64,000 bases of DNA from Plumapathes pennacea (GCA_964036295.1 OZ038471.1:4400001-4464000), one strand, 5' to 3'; counted from the stretch's first letter, positions 45,001-53,731 are shown. Made by a program: numbers and translations. Notes: generated by a model from the letters alone, not told the origin.

Positions 45001-48000
45001 GTTCTGGGGAAACAATTATTTTCACAGAAATCCCGCTGGTTTTACTGAAAATCGAATCCCCTAGCCTAGAATGTCTTAACCTTTTCACTTTTTCCCTCTA
45101 ACCTTTTCACTTCTGCCAGCCTTTCAAGAGGATAATTTGTGGTGGGAATTGATAGTTCAATTTGCTTTCATTCCAAGCTATCAAGAACCACATTCTCTAT
45201 ACCGTTTAATAAATAAAGATTACTGTACTTCATGGAAAGTGCGCGCGTACGGTTTTTATTCACGAGTTGTGAAGTATCATAAAACGAACGAGCGAGGCTT
45301 TGCGAGCGAGTGAGTTTTATGATACGAAACAACGAGTGAATAAAAACTGTACAAAGCACTTTCCATGATGTTTTCTGTTTATTATATACATACTGAGACA
45401 TTTATGATGGGACCGGGAAACCCTTTAAAAGTAGTGAAAAATCGTCGTTCGCAGCTTGTGATTGGACGAACGATTTTTTTCACGTGTGAAAAGCGTCGTT
45501 CGCGGCCTCTCATTGGCTAGAACTCATTTGCGTACGAAATTTTACGATATGGCTTTTTCGTGAGTATGTCTCAGTATGTATATAATAAGATAGATATATA
45601 TCTGGTGAGAAATTGAAGGAGAAAATCGAAGTTGATCGCTGTAGGAGTTGTGGTTATTTTGTTGGTTCTTATCTTAACGCCGTTGGTTTAAACTCATAAA
45701 AAGATGCTGTTGTAGAGAAAAGTGGAATACAGTCATCTCCCTCAAAGACGGACACCCTCGGGACCAGCTCCGACTGTCCCGCGTTTTAGGAGAGGTGTCT
45801 GTCTTATAGAGAGTTCAGTTAGAGTAAATGACTGAAGAAACGGCAGGGACCGCTCCTACCTGGTGTCCGTTTTAGAGTGGTGTCCGTTAACCCTTTCACT
45901 CCTGGGCTCAGAATACAAATTCTCGTAACTATTCAAGGAGAAAATGTATGAGTGGCACAATGAGAATTGATAGGTCAATTCGCTTTTGTCTGAGTGGACT
46001 TTCAAGCAGCAAATTCTCCGTACTACATCACATATCTCTGGTGAGAGATTAAAAGAGAAAATTGAAGTTGATCTCTCTCAGGAGTGAAAGGGTTAAAAGG
46101 CAGTTCACTGTACGTGGTGACATACACTCAGAGACTTAATCAAAACTCTCTCCCACTCTTTAAAGCAGAAAGCAGAGGAAGGCGAAGAGGCGGAGGTGAA
46201 GCAACCAGAAGAAAAGGAGCCGGACTTGCCGACTGTAAACCCAATGCTGGTGTCGCTCTCAGAAGACGCAGCAGAGGAAGAAGGAGGTGAAGAAATGGAG
46301 TTGATCGGACCCTCCACCACAACACAACCGGACGAAAGTGAGGAGAAATCCACTGTAGATCTGTCTCCTGACGAGAACCTGATGCGGGTGTTGGACAGGC
46401 TTTTACTTTATCTTCGTGTTGTGCACTCTCTTGATTACTACAATGGCGGCGATTACCCGTACGAGGATGAGATGCCCAATCGATGTGGGATCGTACACGT
46501 GCGGGGTTCTTTACCAGAGAAAGCTACACAGGCTGAAGGTGAGGCACGGAGACGTTGCTGTCAGTTCAATGTGTTCGTACGCCTGTTTATTTGTCCACTT
46601 TTTTATTCCTTCACTAAACATCTATGAATCCTCGAAGGGTCCATGTGAGTAGACACATGTACCTGTTGGGTACCTTTTTTTGTTTGCTTGTTTCTTCACT
46701 TGTTTGTTTATTTCGTTTGTTATTACTTTATTCGTGTTTCTTTGGCTGTTTGTTTGTTTGTTTTGCTCAGTTGTTTGTTTGTTCGCTTCATTGCTTAGCC
46801 ATTAAACTCAATGCAAGGACTCGATACACAACTATAGTTAATGTAATTTTATAAAATAACTATGATACTACGCGCGCTCTGATTGGCTAAGTAACCGTGT
46901 AAGATGAGAGTATATTACACGATGACGCGATACTTGATGTATTTTAATTGACTAAAAGAAATATGTAACGCGCCACCGTGTAATATAGCCTCATATAAAC
47001 ACTTGGGAAGTTGGGAGAACACGAGAGTAGCGCCGGAAACCACTCGGCGGCCTCGTGGTTTCCTTACGCTACCCTCGTGTTCTCCCAACTTCTCGCGTGT
47101 TTAGATGAGGCTATATTACACGGGGACGCGTTATATATTTCTCAAGTATTTCCTATAACATAAGTTGTGCACAAGAAAAGCGGGGCTTGGACACGATGTT
47201 AAATTTGAGTTAGAACGAGGTACGTAGTAATGGCGACGATCGGTGACCAACGATAGCGAGCGGTGTCATTATAGGCAGTTTAAGATGTTTCTGATCATTA
47301 TTTGTTCTCTTGTAGTTGAAGAATGGCAGAAGAATCTGAAACAGAAGCTGGAGCCTCACATTCATCCCAAGGAAAGTTTACCCGAGGAGGAGATTGTACA
47401 GCTCGGCAAGAAAGACCCGGTCGCATATCCTTGACTACTTTTCACTTCATTATCTGCGCGCAGTTCTTATTAATGTGCTTTAACGTTTCTCACAGAATGG
47501 TTTTCAGATGACTGTCGAAAACAAAATCAAAGTAAACACACCGCCAATCACAGACGCTGTAAGAAACACTTTCAACCAATTAGAAGCCAAAAGTAATCCG
47601 CGTTTAGTTTTACCTTGAAAAAGAAATCAATCAGCAGTGCGAGGAAACGCCATTGCCACTTGCGTGAGCATATTTCCGTCAGCTTTTGCTTTTAATTGGC
47701 CAACAATGCTGCTAAACTTGTTTGAAAGCGTAGCAAACGCAAAAGCAATCACATACTGACTTTCGACTGTCATCCTAAAACCGCTCTAAAAAATAGTGTC
47801 GTTAGTAATCAGACTACCGTTTGGGCCGTCCGTTCAGACCAGGCAGTCTGAGTAATCTAAGGTCGATCGATATATACTCCTAATCGCGTGAGGTTATCTT
47901 TTTTTTTCCTTGACTGTCGACAATGAGACCGAAAAGTTTGTCGAGGCAAATACTCAAGAGCTGGCGAAGGACAAATGGCTGTGTCCACTGAGCGGCAAGA

Positions 48001-50442
48001 AATTCCGAGGCCCGGAGTTTGTAAAAAAACACATCTTCAACAAACATGCGGACAAAGTGGACGCCGTCAGGATGGAGGTAACGTTTAGTCAAATTCTCCC
48101 AACCATTTACATAGGAAACATACAAATGATGTGGTGAGATCGATAGTTTTATCGGCTGTTTGCAAAAAGGGTTTGTTCTCAATTTGTATTTTTCAGTGTA
48201 CGAATATATCGAGTGGCTAGAGTCGAAAGACTTCTCTTCTGCACATTATACTACGTATCCGAAGTTTAGGATAGAAAAAGAAACGTGTGGAGGATTTTAA
48301 CTTTGAAACATTTCCACGATCTTTTAGGCTAATGTTTAGCTTCTCTTATCGTAGGCGGAGTTCTTCAACAACTATTTATCAGACCCAAAGCGGCCGCAGG
48401 TTCCTGACCCAAGTATCACCAAGCTCCCCGGAAATCCGTCACAGATGGGCGGCCAGATGTACGGTGGTCATCCGCACGGCGGGCAAGGCATGATGGGTTG
48501 GGGAGCGCCCAGGCCCCCTATGATGATGTACGGTAAGTGGCAATGCATTGCAAAGGTTGTCGCGAGGGGCTTGGTGAGTCGGCGATTGGACACTACGGAA
48601 ATATGTATTTCTGCTGTGCGGTCACCTTGCTTTTGAGTCAGCGGTCATTGCACAAAACTGGGTTCAAGTGCAGATTTTGTGGGTCAGTGTGACACTCATT
48701 TCACTCCCAAGCTCAAAGTACAAATTCTCCCAACCATAAAATAAGAAAATTTATTATATGACTGTGACGTAGTTTTACCATATAAGGTCGCAACAGAGTG
48801 CCGGTACGGGAGCGTATTACACACTTCAAATCCGTATTACACTGTAGAAAACCGGTTTGACCGGTTAAGACGCGCGCGTATCACAAATGAATCAAAGATT
48901 TTTCTGAGTGCAAGGTAAAACGGTGCAACGAAAGTCTATGACTTTTCAGATACGAGACCCTTCCATCGAAAGAAACTGTTACTGGATAATTTGTCAAGGA
49001 AGAGAAAGCACAGTTCAGTTGGTGGAAAGCGAACAATCGCCATGGACAAACGGCAGTTCTGACTCCGTAAAGTTTTCCGCACGATGCCGTCACTGTAAAC
49101 ACTGCAAAATGATTTTCGCCGTGTACGAACACTGTTTCGAGTGGTTCCTTTGCTGGAAGGGGTCTTAAACTTTCTACAACCAGGCAGGAAATCGGTGAGT
49201 TGTTAATAATCTATAACTTGACAACGCGGAGTGTCGGCGGTAAAAATCCTAGTCGTGTTATGAAAGTTTCAGATTCTTCAACGTACACATTCGCTGGCTC
49301 TGTTCTAGTGTTTATTCCTTAACTACTCCGAGAAAATAAAAACCCTGTTTTGAGTACAAAGCTGCTTGCTATTGAAGAACAAAAATGGTTAAAAGTTTAA
49401 GCGAAGTGATCGATTTCAACCGCTCGAAGCACATTTGTTCGCTGAATATTTATTCTGTCGAAGCAAGCATTTTCTTCTCCAGCGCATTTATCTCAGCACA
49501 TTTAATCTGAATTGAACTTCGATCATTTGGTGGCATAACTTCTTTAATTTTCTCTGTCAAGATTTTTAAATCGATGACCGGATTGGAAGCTGTAAGTGAA
49601 TCTTTGTGTAAATGAGTGTGCGTACATTTTGCCTGGGATTGAATGAAAACAGTTTTGCTCGAAGTCTCTGTTTTATGTTTGCTGAAATATATTTTATATA
49701 AAGGTAAAACTACGTCACAGTCATATAATAAATCCCTCATTCGATGGTTTAGCGCGTAATACGGGCCGGCATTTTACTCGTTACTCGCATTTTTCCTCGC
49801 CCCGCGGCGGGGCTCGGAAAAATACGAGCAACTCGTAAAATACCGGCCCGTATTACGCGCTAAACCATCGAATAAGATGTATGTATGAGTGATGAAATGA
49901 GAATTGATTTGTTAATCAGCTGTCACTTGTGCAAGGTATCATATGCCAAATTCTCCATAATGTATGATATATCTCTTGTGGGAGACTGAAAAAAGAAAAT
50001 TAAACTTGATCACTCCTGAGAGTGGAAGGGTTAAGACTTGGCCAAGAAAATCAATACTCAACTGAAACTTAGTTCAGTGCATTTTTTATAACATAAGTTG
50101 TGCACAAGGAAAACGGGGCTTGCACACGATGTGAAATTCTACCTCGAATTAGACCCATATAGTAATGGCGACGATCGCTGACCAGCGGAAGTGACGTCAA
50201 GCACGTACTTCCGGTCGTGTATAAATGTCTGTGTTTGTGTGATTGACAGGACGTGGTCATTACAACACACCTCCAGGCTACGGTGGCTACGGACATGACA
50301 CGTATGGGAGAGGTCACACGTTTCCTCCAAAGCCGCGCAGGTGAGTTGGAGTACAGTTGAAGTCGCCGTTATTTGGAAGTCAAGCCGAATCCCCTATAAC
50401 GAAGCTTGACTACCTTAGTTATTTCGAAACCCCGCTATTTCG

Positions 50443-50478
<36 letters not shown>

Positions 50479-51255
50479 CGTGTCCCGTGGGACTTCGAAA
50501 TAGCGGGGTTCGACTGCGTTTTACAAGCTGTACCAATTTCTCTACTCTTTGAAACACGATTTTACCCAACACGATGGCCAAATACTGCTGCAACTATGCA
50601 TTTGATTAATGGTCCAACTACGTGTAATTGTTTATTGAATTGGCCCCTGGTAACATGTGTTCTTTTGCTCGCATGAAAGCCAATGACGTTTAGTGCTGTT
50701 TGATTAATGGTCCAACTACGTGTAATTGTTTACTGAATTGGCCCCTGGCAGCATGTGTTCTTTTGCTTGCATTAAAGCCATTGACGTTCAGTGCTGTTTG
50801 ATTAATGTTCCAACTACGTGTAATTGTTTACTGAATTGGCCCCTGGCAACATGTGTTCTTTTGCTCGCATTAAAGCCAGTGGCGTTTTTTTTTTTTTGCA
50901 GATTCGGGTTTCAGTCAGGAAGGGGTAAAATGAGCGACAGGTTGGTCAGCTACCAAGGTTGTTTAGAGAGATTGTATTCAAATTTGATCCAAGTGTATTT
51001 TGCGATGATGTTGATTTGACATTACTGGGGCTTAGCGGTGACGCAGAATAAAGTACCTTCTACCAGAAAAATAAAACATCCTCGTTCTCAGACTCTCATC
51101 CGGGCGGGGTAAGGGAAAGAGTTTGGGAACGAAGACGAAGAAAATGAACCTGTGTTTATTTGTTTCTTTGTTTCTGCAGGGGTTTCCACCGTGAAGCAAG
51201 ACAACTTGTTCAATACCGTGACCTAGACGCTCCGGAAGATGTGGACGTGTTTTGA
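35056..51255 (+). CDS. SRRT: SRRT/ARS2 (Serrate), nuclear cap-binding-complex adaptor, 22 exons
   Basis: Exons: 35056-35306, 35516-35644, 35922-36095, 36908-37077, 37638-37844, 38195-38427, 39067-39159, 39483-39708, 40126-40230, 40356-40478, 41184-41491, 42231-42488, 43408-43469, 43811-43889, 44349-44573, 46166-46538, 47316-47424, 47924-48077, 48355-48532, 50250-50340, 50902-50940, 51180-51255. The lengths sum to 3663 nt, an open frame of 1220 residues. Every junction is phase-consistent and GT-AG, except intron 17. ARS2 bridges the cap-binding complex (NCBP1/2) to factors for snRNA, histone mRNA and miRNA processing, export and decay. Order: Arg/Asp-rich N-terminus ([13 protein letters not shown]), SERRATE/ARS2 N domain (about 127-245), long acidic, Ser- and Gln-rich linker (250-730), RRM-like domain (about 735-815), a conserved [12 protein letters not shown] block (about 960-975), zinc-finger-like CPLSGKKF...H...H (about 1062-1083), Gly/Met/Pro-rich tail and C-terminal [13 protein letters not shown], the cap-complex contact. 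It is longer than human SRRT (about 876) because of the linker. Confidence 0.95.
37638..41491 (+). CDS. SRRT: SRRT exons 5-11: long low-complexity linker
   Basis: Starts with [15 protein letters not shown], which matches the end of the vertebrate N domain, then becomes Ser/Glu/Pro-rich. Exon 6 has a Gln-rich stretch ([18 protein letters not shown], then six Q). Exon 8 has a basic cluster KKKRKRRHR, a likely nuclear localisation signal, followed by a [13 protein letters not shown] acidic run, a probable casein kinase 2 substrate. Exon 11 starts at 41184 after ATTCACCAG; this acceptor was chosen because the stronger-looking one at 41158 breaks the frame. Vertebrates have a shorter acidic linker here. 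Confidence 0.85.
38519..38721 (+). repeat. family A repeat in SRRT intron 6
   Basis: CCTTTCACTCGCAAGAGTGA at the start, CATACAGTAAGAAGAACTTG inside, and GGGAGTGAAAGGGTTAA at the end. A complete copy. Confidence 0.8.
38985..39030. repeat. (GTT)n microsatellite just upstream of SRRT exon 7
   Basis: GCTGTTGCTGTTG followed by about ten GTT units, ending 37 bases before the exon 7 acceptor. It may act as part of an extended pyrimidine/uridine-rich tract. Confidence 0.9.
39745..39946 (+). repeat. family A repeat in SRRT intron 8
   Basis: ATCAACTTCAAGTTTCTCCT at the start, CTTAGATGAAAGTTGATTGA inside, and GAATGAGAGGGTT at the end. A shorter related piece lies in intron 7 at about 39182-39320. Confidence 0.75.
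40538..41052 (+). repeat. family A copy split by an inverted-repeat MITE (SRRT intron 10)
   Basis: Family A sequence runs 40538-40573 and resumes at about 40922-41052. Between them lies a ~350-bp element whose ends TACGTTTACACTATACCGGA and TCCGGTATAGTGTAAACATA are inverted copies. CAGTCT or a similar short word flanks both sides. Confidence 0.75.
41587..41718 (+). ncRNA. candidate box H/ACA snoRNA, copy 1 (SRRT intron 11)
   Basis: A 132-nt block on the host strand, 95 bases after the intron 11 donor. GCACAG at the 5' end pairs with CTGTGC, closing hairpin 1 (inner stems ACTGGG/CTCGGT and GTGGT/GCTGC). Directly after comes the hinge ACAGCA, which fits ANANNA. Hairpin 2 has CTTGCA/TGTAAG as lower stem and GTCACGA/TCGTGAC around a CTC loop. 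ACA follows, exactly three bases from the end (ACATTG). This is the box H/ACA layout: guides for pseudouridylation processed from spliced introns and bound by dyskerin, NHP2, NOP10 and GAR1. The target was not determined. The distance from the upper stems to each box is about 19 nt, longer than the usual 14-16. Confidence 0.68.
41985..42170. repeat. hairpin element with GAATTTGAAGCTGACG arms (family J)
   Basis: GTGAAAGAATTTGAAGCTGA on the left is matched by TCAGCTTCAAATTCTTTCAC on the right; outer parts (GTGTGAAAGC / GCTTTCACAC) also pair. The loop is about 50 bp. A diverged relative lies near 1930-2110. Confidence 0.75.
42231..44573 (+). CDS. SRRT: SRRT exons 12-15: RRM-like domain
   Basis: Exon 12 ends the acidic linker and starts the fold with [18 protein letters not shown]. 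Exons 13 and 14 give [15 protein letters not shown] and [18 protein letters not shown]. Exon 15 gives [31 protein letters not shown] and a Lys/Glu-rich tail. Segments match human ARS2 almost residue for residue. The RNP-like aromatic positions are largely replaced, as in other animal ARS2 proteins, so RNA binding by this domain may be atypical. Introns 12, 13 and 15 carry a minisatellite and two of the three snoRNA-like blocks. Confidence 0.92.
42541..42726. repeat. family B repeat in SRRT intron 12
   Basis: AACTCTCTTTAAAGCGGACA at the left; several GTGTCCGC and CTTAGAGAG words; AGAGAGAGTTGACTATA at the right. Ends are inverted copies of each other. Confidence 0.7.
42761..43320 (+). repeat. 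20-bp minisatellite, 28 units, in SRRT intron 12
   Basis: Unit TCATACTTTATCACTCTTCA repeated in perfect 20-bp register for 560 bp. Position 10 alternates between A and T; eight units carry T, one of them with an extra change (TCGCTC). The first and last units are the most diverged, as expected for array edges. The spread of T-type units suggests growth by block duplication. Confidence 0.97.
43552..43683 (+). ncRNA. candidate box H/ACA snoRNA, copy 2 (SRRT intron 13)
   Basis: Same 132-nt architecture as the intron 11 block, 82 bases after the intron 13 donor and 127 before the acceptor. Differences from copy 1 keep pairing: the inner stem is GTGGT/ACCAC (all Watson-Crick here), and hairpin 2 is GTCATGA/TTGTGAC (wobble pairs replacing C-G and G-C). 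Hinge ACAGCA and terminal ACATTG are unchanged. The small size of this intron (341 bp) leaves little room for anything else. Confidence 0.68.
44841..44972 (+). ncRNA. candidate box H/ACA snoRNA, copy 3 (SRRT intron 15)
   Basis: Third 132-nt copy, on the host strand, 267 bases after the intron 15 donor. The inner stem is GTGGT/ACCGC, and the second stem changes a G-U to a G-C pair (ACTGGG/CCCGGT). It shares a short 5' flank with copy 2 (GACGGGATTGTT) and a 3' flank with copy 1 (GCTCTTCCTGA), which points to segmental duplication between introns. Confidence 0.68.
45103..45655. repeat. family A copy split by two palindromic elements (SRRT intron 15)
   Basis: Family A pieces at about 45103-45208 and 45600-45655 flank two insertions. 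One is a hairpin at 45226-45376, with TTCATGGAAAGTGC/GCACTTTCCATGA ends and TTTTATGATAC motifs. The other is a ~215-bp MITE at 45377-45592 with TTATTATATACATACTGAGA and TCTCAGTATGTATATAATAA as inverted ends. Confidence 0.7.
45730..45890. repeat. family B repeat in SRRT intron 15
   Basis: CAGTCATCTCCCTCAAAGAC at the start, GACACCCTCGGGACCAGCTC inside, and GTTTTAGAGTGGTGTCCGTT at the end. Confidence 0.65.
45892..46096 (-). repeat. family A repeat, complete copy, in SRRT intron 15
   Basis: CCCTTTCACTCCTGGGCTCA at the left and CTCTCTCAGGAGTGAAAGGG at the right form inverted ends; ATCTCTGGTGAGAGATTAAA is internal. It ends about 70 bases before exon 16. Confidence 0.8.
46166..48077 (+). CDS. SRRT: SRRT exons 16-18: helical core and zinc-finger-like region
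   Basis: Exon 16 begins at 46166 (CTTTAAAG|CAG), the only nearby acceptor in frame. It encodes an acidic run, then [31 protein letters not shown] and a donor in AEG. Exon 17 encodes [11 protein letters not shown] through LGKKDP. Exon 18 encodes [18 protein letters not shown] and the zinc-finger-like [17 protein letters not shown]...NKH. Only one Cys is visible before the His pair, so metal binding is not proven by sequence. The exon 17/18 border is the unusual U12-like one. A strict GT-AG reading (47419/47928) also keeps frame but loses three residues. Confidence 0.88.
46850..47150. repeat. family D palindrome in SRRT intron 16
   Basis: Hairpin arms of about 60 bp at about 46970-47032 and 47067-47133: GTGTAATATAGCCTCAT, GGAAGTTGGGAGAACACGAG and TAGCG on the left are mirrored on the right. 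The left flank contains CTGATTGGCTAAG and GAGTATATTACACG. Confidence 0.8.
47153..47275 (+). repeat. family H repeat immediately upstream of SRRT exon 17
   Basis: ATAACATAAGTTGTGCACAA, CGGGGCTTGGACACGATG and AATGGCGACGATCGGTGACC. Related copies are at 50085-50215, just upstream of exon 20, and at 63525-63660, upstream of a PRDM14 exon. Confidence 0.7.
47505..47792. repeat. family C MITE, copy 3, inside the U12-like SRRT intron 17
   Basis: Left end GGTTTTCAGATGACTGTCGA, right end TTTCGACTGTCATCCTAAAA, interior CCAATCACAG and ATCAGCAGTG words as in copy 1. Confidence 0.75.
48355..51255 (+). CDS. SRRT: SRRT exons 19-22: Gly/Met/Pro-rich tail and cap-complex-binding C-terminus
   Basis: Exon 19 encodes [18 protein letters not shown], then a Gly/Met/Pro-rich stretch. 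Exons 20 and 21 are Gly/Tyr/Arg-rich. The 39-nt exon 21 uses a weaker GTTGGT donor. Exon 22 ends in [17 protein letters not shown] and TGA at 51253-51255. Human ARS2 ends in DLDAPDDVDFF, the tail that contacts NCBP2; here the penultimate Phe is Val. Intron 19 (48533-50249) is swollen by nested mobile elements. Confidence 0.9.
48693..50034. repeat. family A copy split by a 983-bp TIR element plus a 135-bp palindrome (SRRT intron 19)
   Basis: Family A starts at 48693 and stops near 48746, then resumes at about 49874 (ATGTATGAGTGATGAAATGA) to 50034. The first insert (48750-49732) has perfect 30-bp inverted ends containing TATGACTGTGACGTAGTTTT. It holds no transposase frame; the longest ORF inside is 86 codons with CRHCKHCK and no recognisable domain. 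The second insert (49739-49873) is a near-perfect palindrome with ATTCGATGGTTTAGCGCGTA at its tip and a GCGGCGGG centre. Confidence 0.85.
50085..50215 (+). repeat. family H repeat upstream of SRRT exon 20
   Basis: ATAACATAAGTTGTGCACAA, ACGGGGCTTGCACACGATGT and TAATGGCGACGATCGCTGAC. It ends about 35 bases before the exon 20 acceptor. Confidence 0.75.
50418..50515. repeat. hairpin with poly-T loop in SRRT intron 20
   Basis: TTTCGAAACCCCGCTATTTC, then about 34 T residues, then GAAATAGCGGGGTTCGA. A short MITE-like inverted repeat whose loop holds a long homopolymer. Confidence 0.8.
50601..50888 (+). repeat. 98-bp tandem repeat, three units, next to the SRRT exon 21 acceptor
   Basis: TTTGATTAATGGTCCAACTA begins units at 50601, 50699 and 50797. 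Each unit runs through GAATTGGCCCCTGG, ACATGTGTTCTTTTGCT and GACGTT. The unit derives from the right end of a family G element (compare 21270-21313). The array ends about 13 bases before exon 21, so its last unit abuts the polypyrimidine tract. Confidence 0.88.
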
Positions 51256-51543
51256 ATAGTGTAACGCATCGCTGCATCACACCTGTTTATTGATGTCTGG
51301 GTGGCGCTTTGATAATCAAACCAGTCTAAACTAAAACAAGACTTGCCATTGTCTCCAGAACTGTATAACACTGACTCCATTTTAGCCACAGTCTTTCACA
51401 ATCATGCGTCGTAGCAAATAGTGCTTTTTCTTCCCCATGTAAACAAGTGTCTGTCAAGTAATCTCTCTGTTTTGTTTTAGTTCTCCAGTCTGCCAACCAC
51501 GTTTTATCATATTTTCCTCGCGAACTGCGCATGATTGTGATTT

Positions 51544-51751
51544 AACCCTTTCACTCCCAAGAGTGATCAACTTCAATTTTCTCCCTCAGTTTCTCACTAG
51601 AAATATATCATACAGTAAGGAGAACTTGGCTTTTGATACCTTCCTCAGATGAAAGCTGATTAAACTATCAATTCTCATTACATCACTCATACATTTTCTT
51701 CTTAAAAGGTTGGGAGAATCTGTATTGTGAGGTTTGGAGTGAAAGGGTTAA
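51544..51751 (+). repeat. family A repeat, complete copy, downstream of SRRT
   Basis: AACCCTTTCACTCCCAAGAG at the start and GGTTTGGAGTGAAAGGGTTA at the end are inverted copies; CATACAGTAAGGAGAACTTG is internal. This is the cleanest copy for defining the family ends. Confidence 0.85.
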
Positions 51752-52281
51752 AATGGTGCGCAAGAGGCGAGGGAGCCGCATGGAAGTTCCAACACCAGCC
51801 TCGGGAGTTGAAGATGAAGGGCGCGGAGTGTTTTATGTAAAAAGGAAGATCTATTTTTGGCGGCAAACTGCTGCGTGTTTCATGAATCTTGTAGTATTTT
51901 CCATGTTGCATGTTATGTATTTAAATACAACCTGTTAAATTAAAAGCTCATTTAATTAAATGATCTAGTACTTTTAAAAATCATCCCTGTCGAATAATTT
52001 GTATGGCAAGGTTCGTAGTTGTAAGTTCAATGGTACGAAAGCCCTTCATAAATCGTGATAAATGTTCCCTGTCGTACACAGACCATTTTGTCATGGTTGC
52101 ACGCGCATCCAAGATTGACGCGCATCCAAGCATGAGAACAGGCCGAACACAGCCCGCCGTGAAAGAAAGCTAGAAGTTGAATTTAAAAATTGGCCCGATG
52201 CGCGCTTAACCTTGAGAAAATGACCTATCAAAGGAACACCATGTATAGCATCACAACTTCCTTTCAGACTAAAAGTCTCAA

Positions 52282-52287
52282 AATAAA
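52282..52287 (+). terminator. possible SRRT polyadenylation signal
   Basis: AATAAA followed within 40 bases by GT-rich sequence (TTGTTGGGTCGGGTGTTCGTG region). It lies about 1 kb after the stop; an ATTAAA nearer the stop (about 51938) is an alternative. Confidence 0.22.
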
Positions 52288-53335
52288 TGTGAACATCTGT
52301 TATTTCTTTGTTGGGTCGGGTGTTCGTGATTGAAGATTAAATCCGAACGCAGTGGATCAAAAATTTGAGAAATATGCTTCCAACGATTACAGTGTTTCTT
52401 TGATTCGTGTTTCGCTCTTTCGTCAGAATGAAACATCAGTCGATTGAACTGGGATCAACTGTGATGCTTAAGGCATTTGAACCATGACGAACAAATTTCT
52501 TACAAGCAAACGAACGACAAGGTTTGAACGACGTGTTATTGTATGGAGCTTAAGCGTGAAGCTAAAGTCGACACTCGGTACGAGAATTTGTGAAACTCAC
52601 TGATCTTGACGTCATCGTGCTTTGCGCGCGTGTAACTAGTCAAACGTTTCTTTTTCAAGTGGTTGTCAACGTTCACGACATTTTGAGAACTTAAAACAGT
52701 CGTTCTTAGAACGGAGGCGATGAACACAAAACAACTTAGGCAAAAGTAAAACAATTCTACTCTTTGGGCAATCACACCCTTTGCTTTGACTTTAAATACA
52801 CGATATTTACTTTATTAGCTTTCGCTATACGTCAGCCGAATAGAAAATATTTTTAGCCTAAACAGGTGTGCATTGGGAGGAACCGACCAGCAGGTGTCAG
52901 CCGACTTGATAATTACATCAAGTAGTAGTAACATTTGAAAATATGATACAAAAAAGACTGACTTGAAGGGCAAAAAAAGAGGCAGTTTAGGTGGGTGGGT
53001 TGACAGCCACGACAAACGGGGGAATTGACTTGTCTTGCAGCTAGGTAAAAAACCTATAAACGTGCTCTCCAACCTAATGCTTGACTCACTTGCGACTCCT
53101 GTAGGCTAAGAGCCAGAACTAGAAACGAGCAGTATTAAGACTAAGCTCAACGGAGTCACTTTTTGATCTCGAATGCTAGAATGCTGAAGGGGTGGTTTAT
53201 ATTCACAATCATCGATCTCCCGCGGGGCTGTGAACAAGAGGCAAAAAGGTACTTCTTCAAGTAACTGAAAGAAATACATTTTGAGCAACCCAAGAATAGA
53301 TAAGGGTATGAAGAAATGATTTATTGGTTCTCGTG

Positions 53336-53731
53336 TTGCCGTCACCGTTCTAGTTTTCCTAACTTCGCGCTCGCAATATTCATCGATGATAACAAAATAT
53401 TAATAACAAACCTATTAAAATTCATTTTAGGTTCAGTATGCCCTTCCTTTGGAGTACAATACCAGTCCAATCACATTTGAGGGCTCATAAGTGGGAACCC
53501 GTGCCATGTGTGAGGTCGACAGGTTGCCGTCACCGTCCTAGTTTTCCTAACTTTCCTCTCAGCAATACCTTGCGCGCTCGCAACATTTATCGATGATAAC
53601 AAATATTAATAACAAACCTATTCAAATCCATTTTCGGTTCAGTATGCCCTTCCTTTGGAGTACAATACCAGTCCAATCACATTTGAGGGACTCATAAGTG
53701 GAAACCCGTGCCATGTGTGAGGTCGACAGGT
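53336..53731 (+). repeat. tandem duplication, period ~190-205 bp
   Basis: Two units starting TTGCCGTCACCGT, sharing CGATGATAACAAA, TTCAGTATGCCCTTCCTTTG and CGTGCCATGTGTGAGGTCGA. The second has an extra CTCTCAGCAATACCTTG segment. Low divergence implies recent duplication. Confidence 0.88.

Noticed and set aside
41572-45101. Hydrophobic frames ([16 protein letters not shown] and similar) in three SRRT introns
   Set aside because: They come from the 132-nt snoRNA-like blocks. Differences follow base pairing and not codon position, and the frames end soon after the block.
48908-49168. 86-codon frame with a Cys-rich CRHCKHCK segment inside the 983-bp TIR element
   Set aside because: Too short for a transposase and with no DDE-type motif; perhaps a remnant, but not supportable as a gene.
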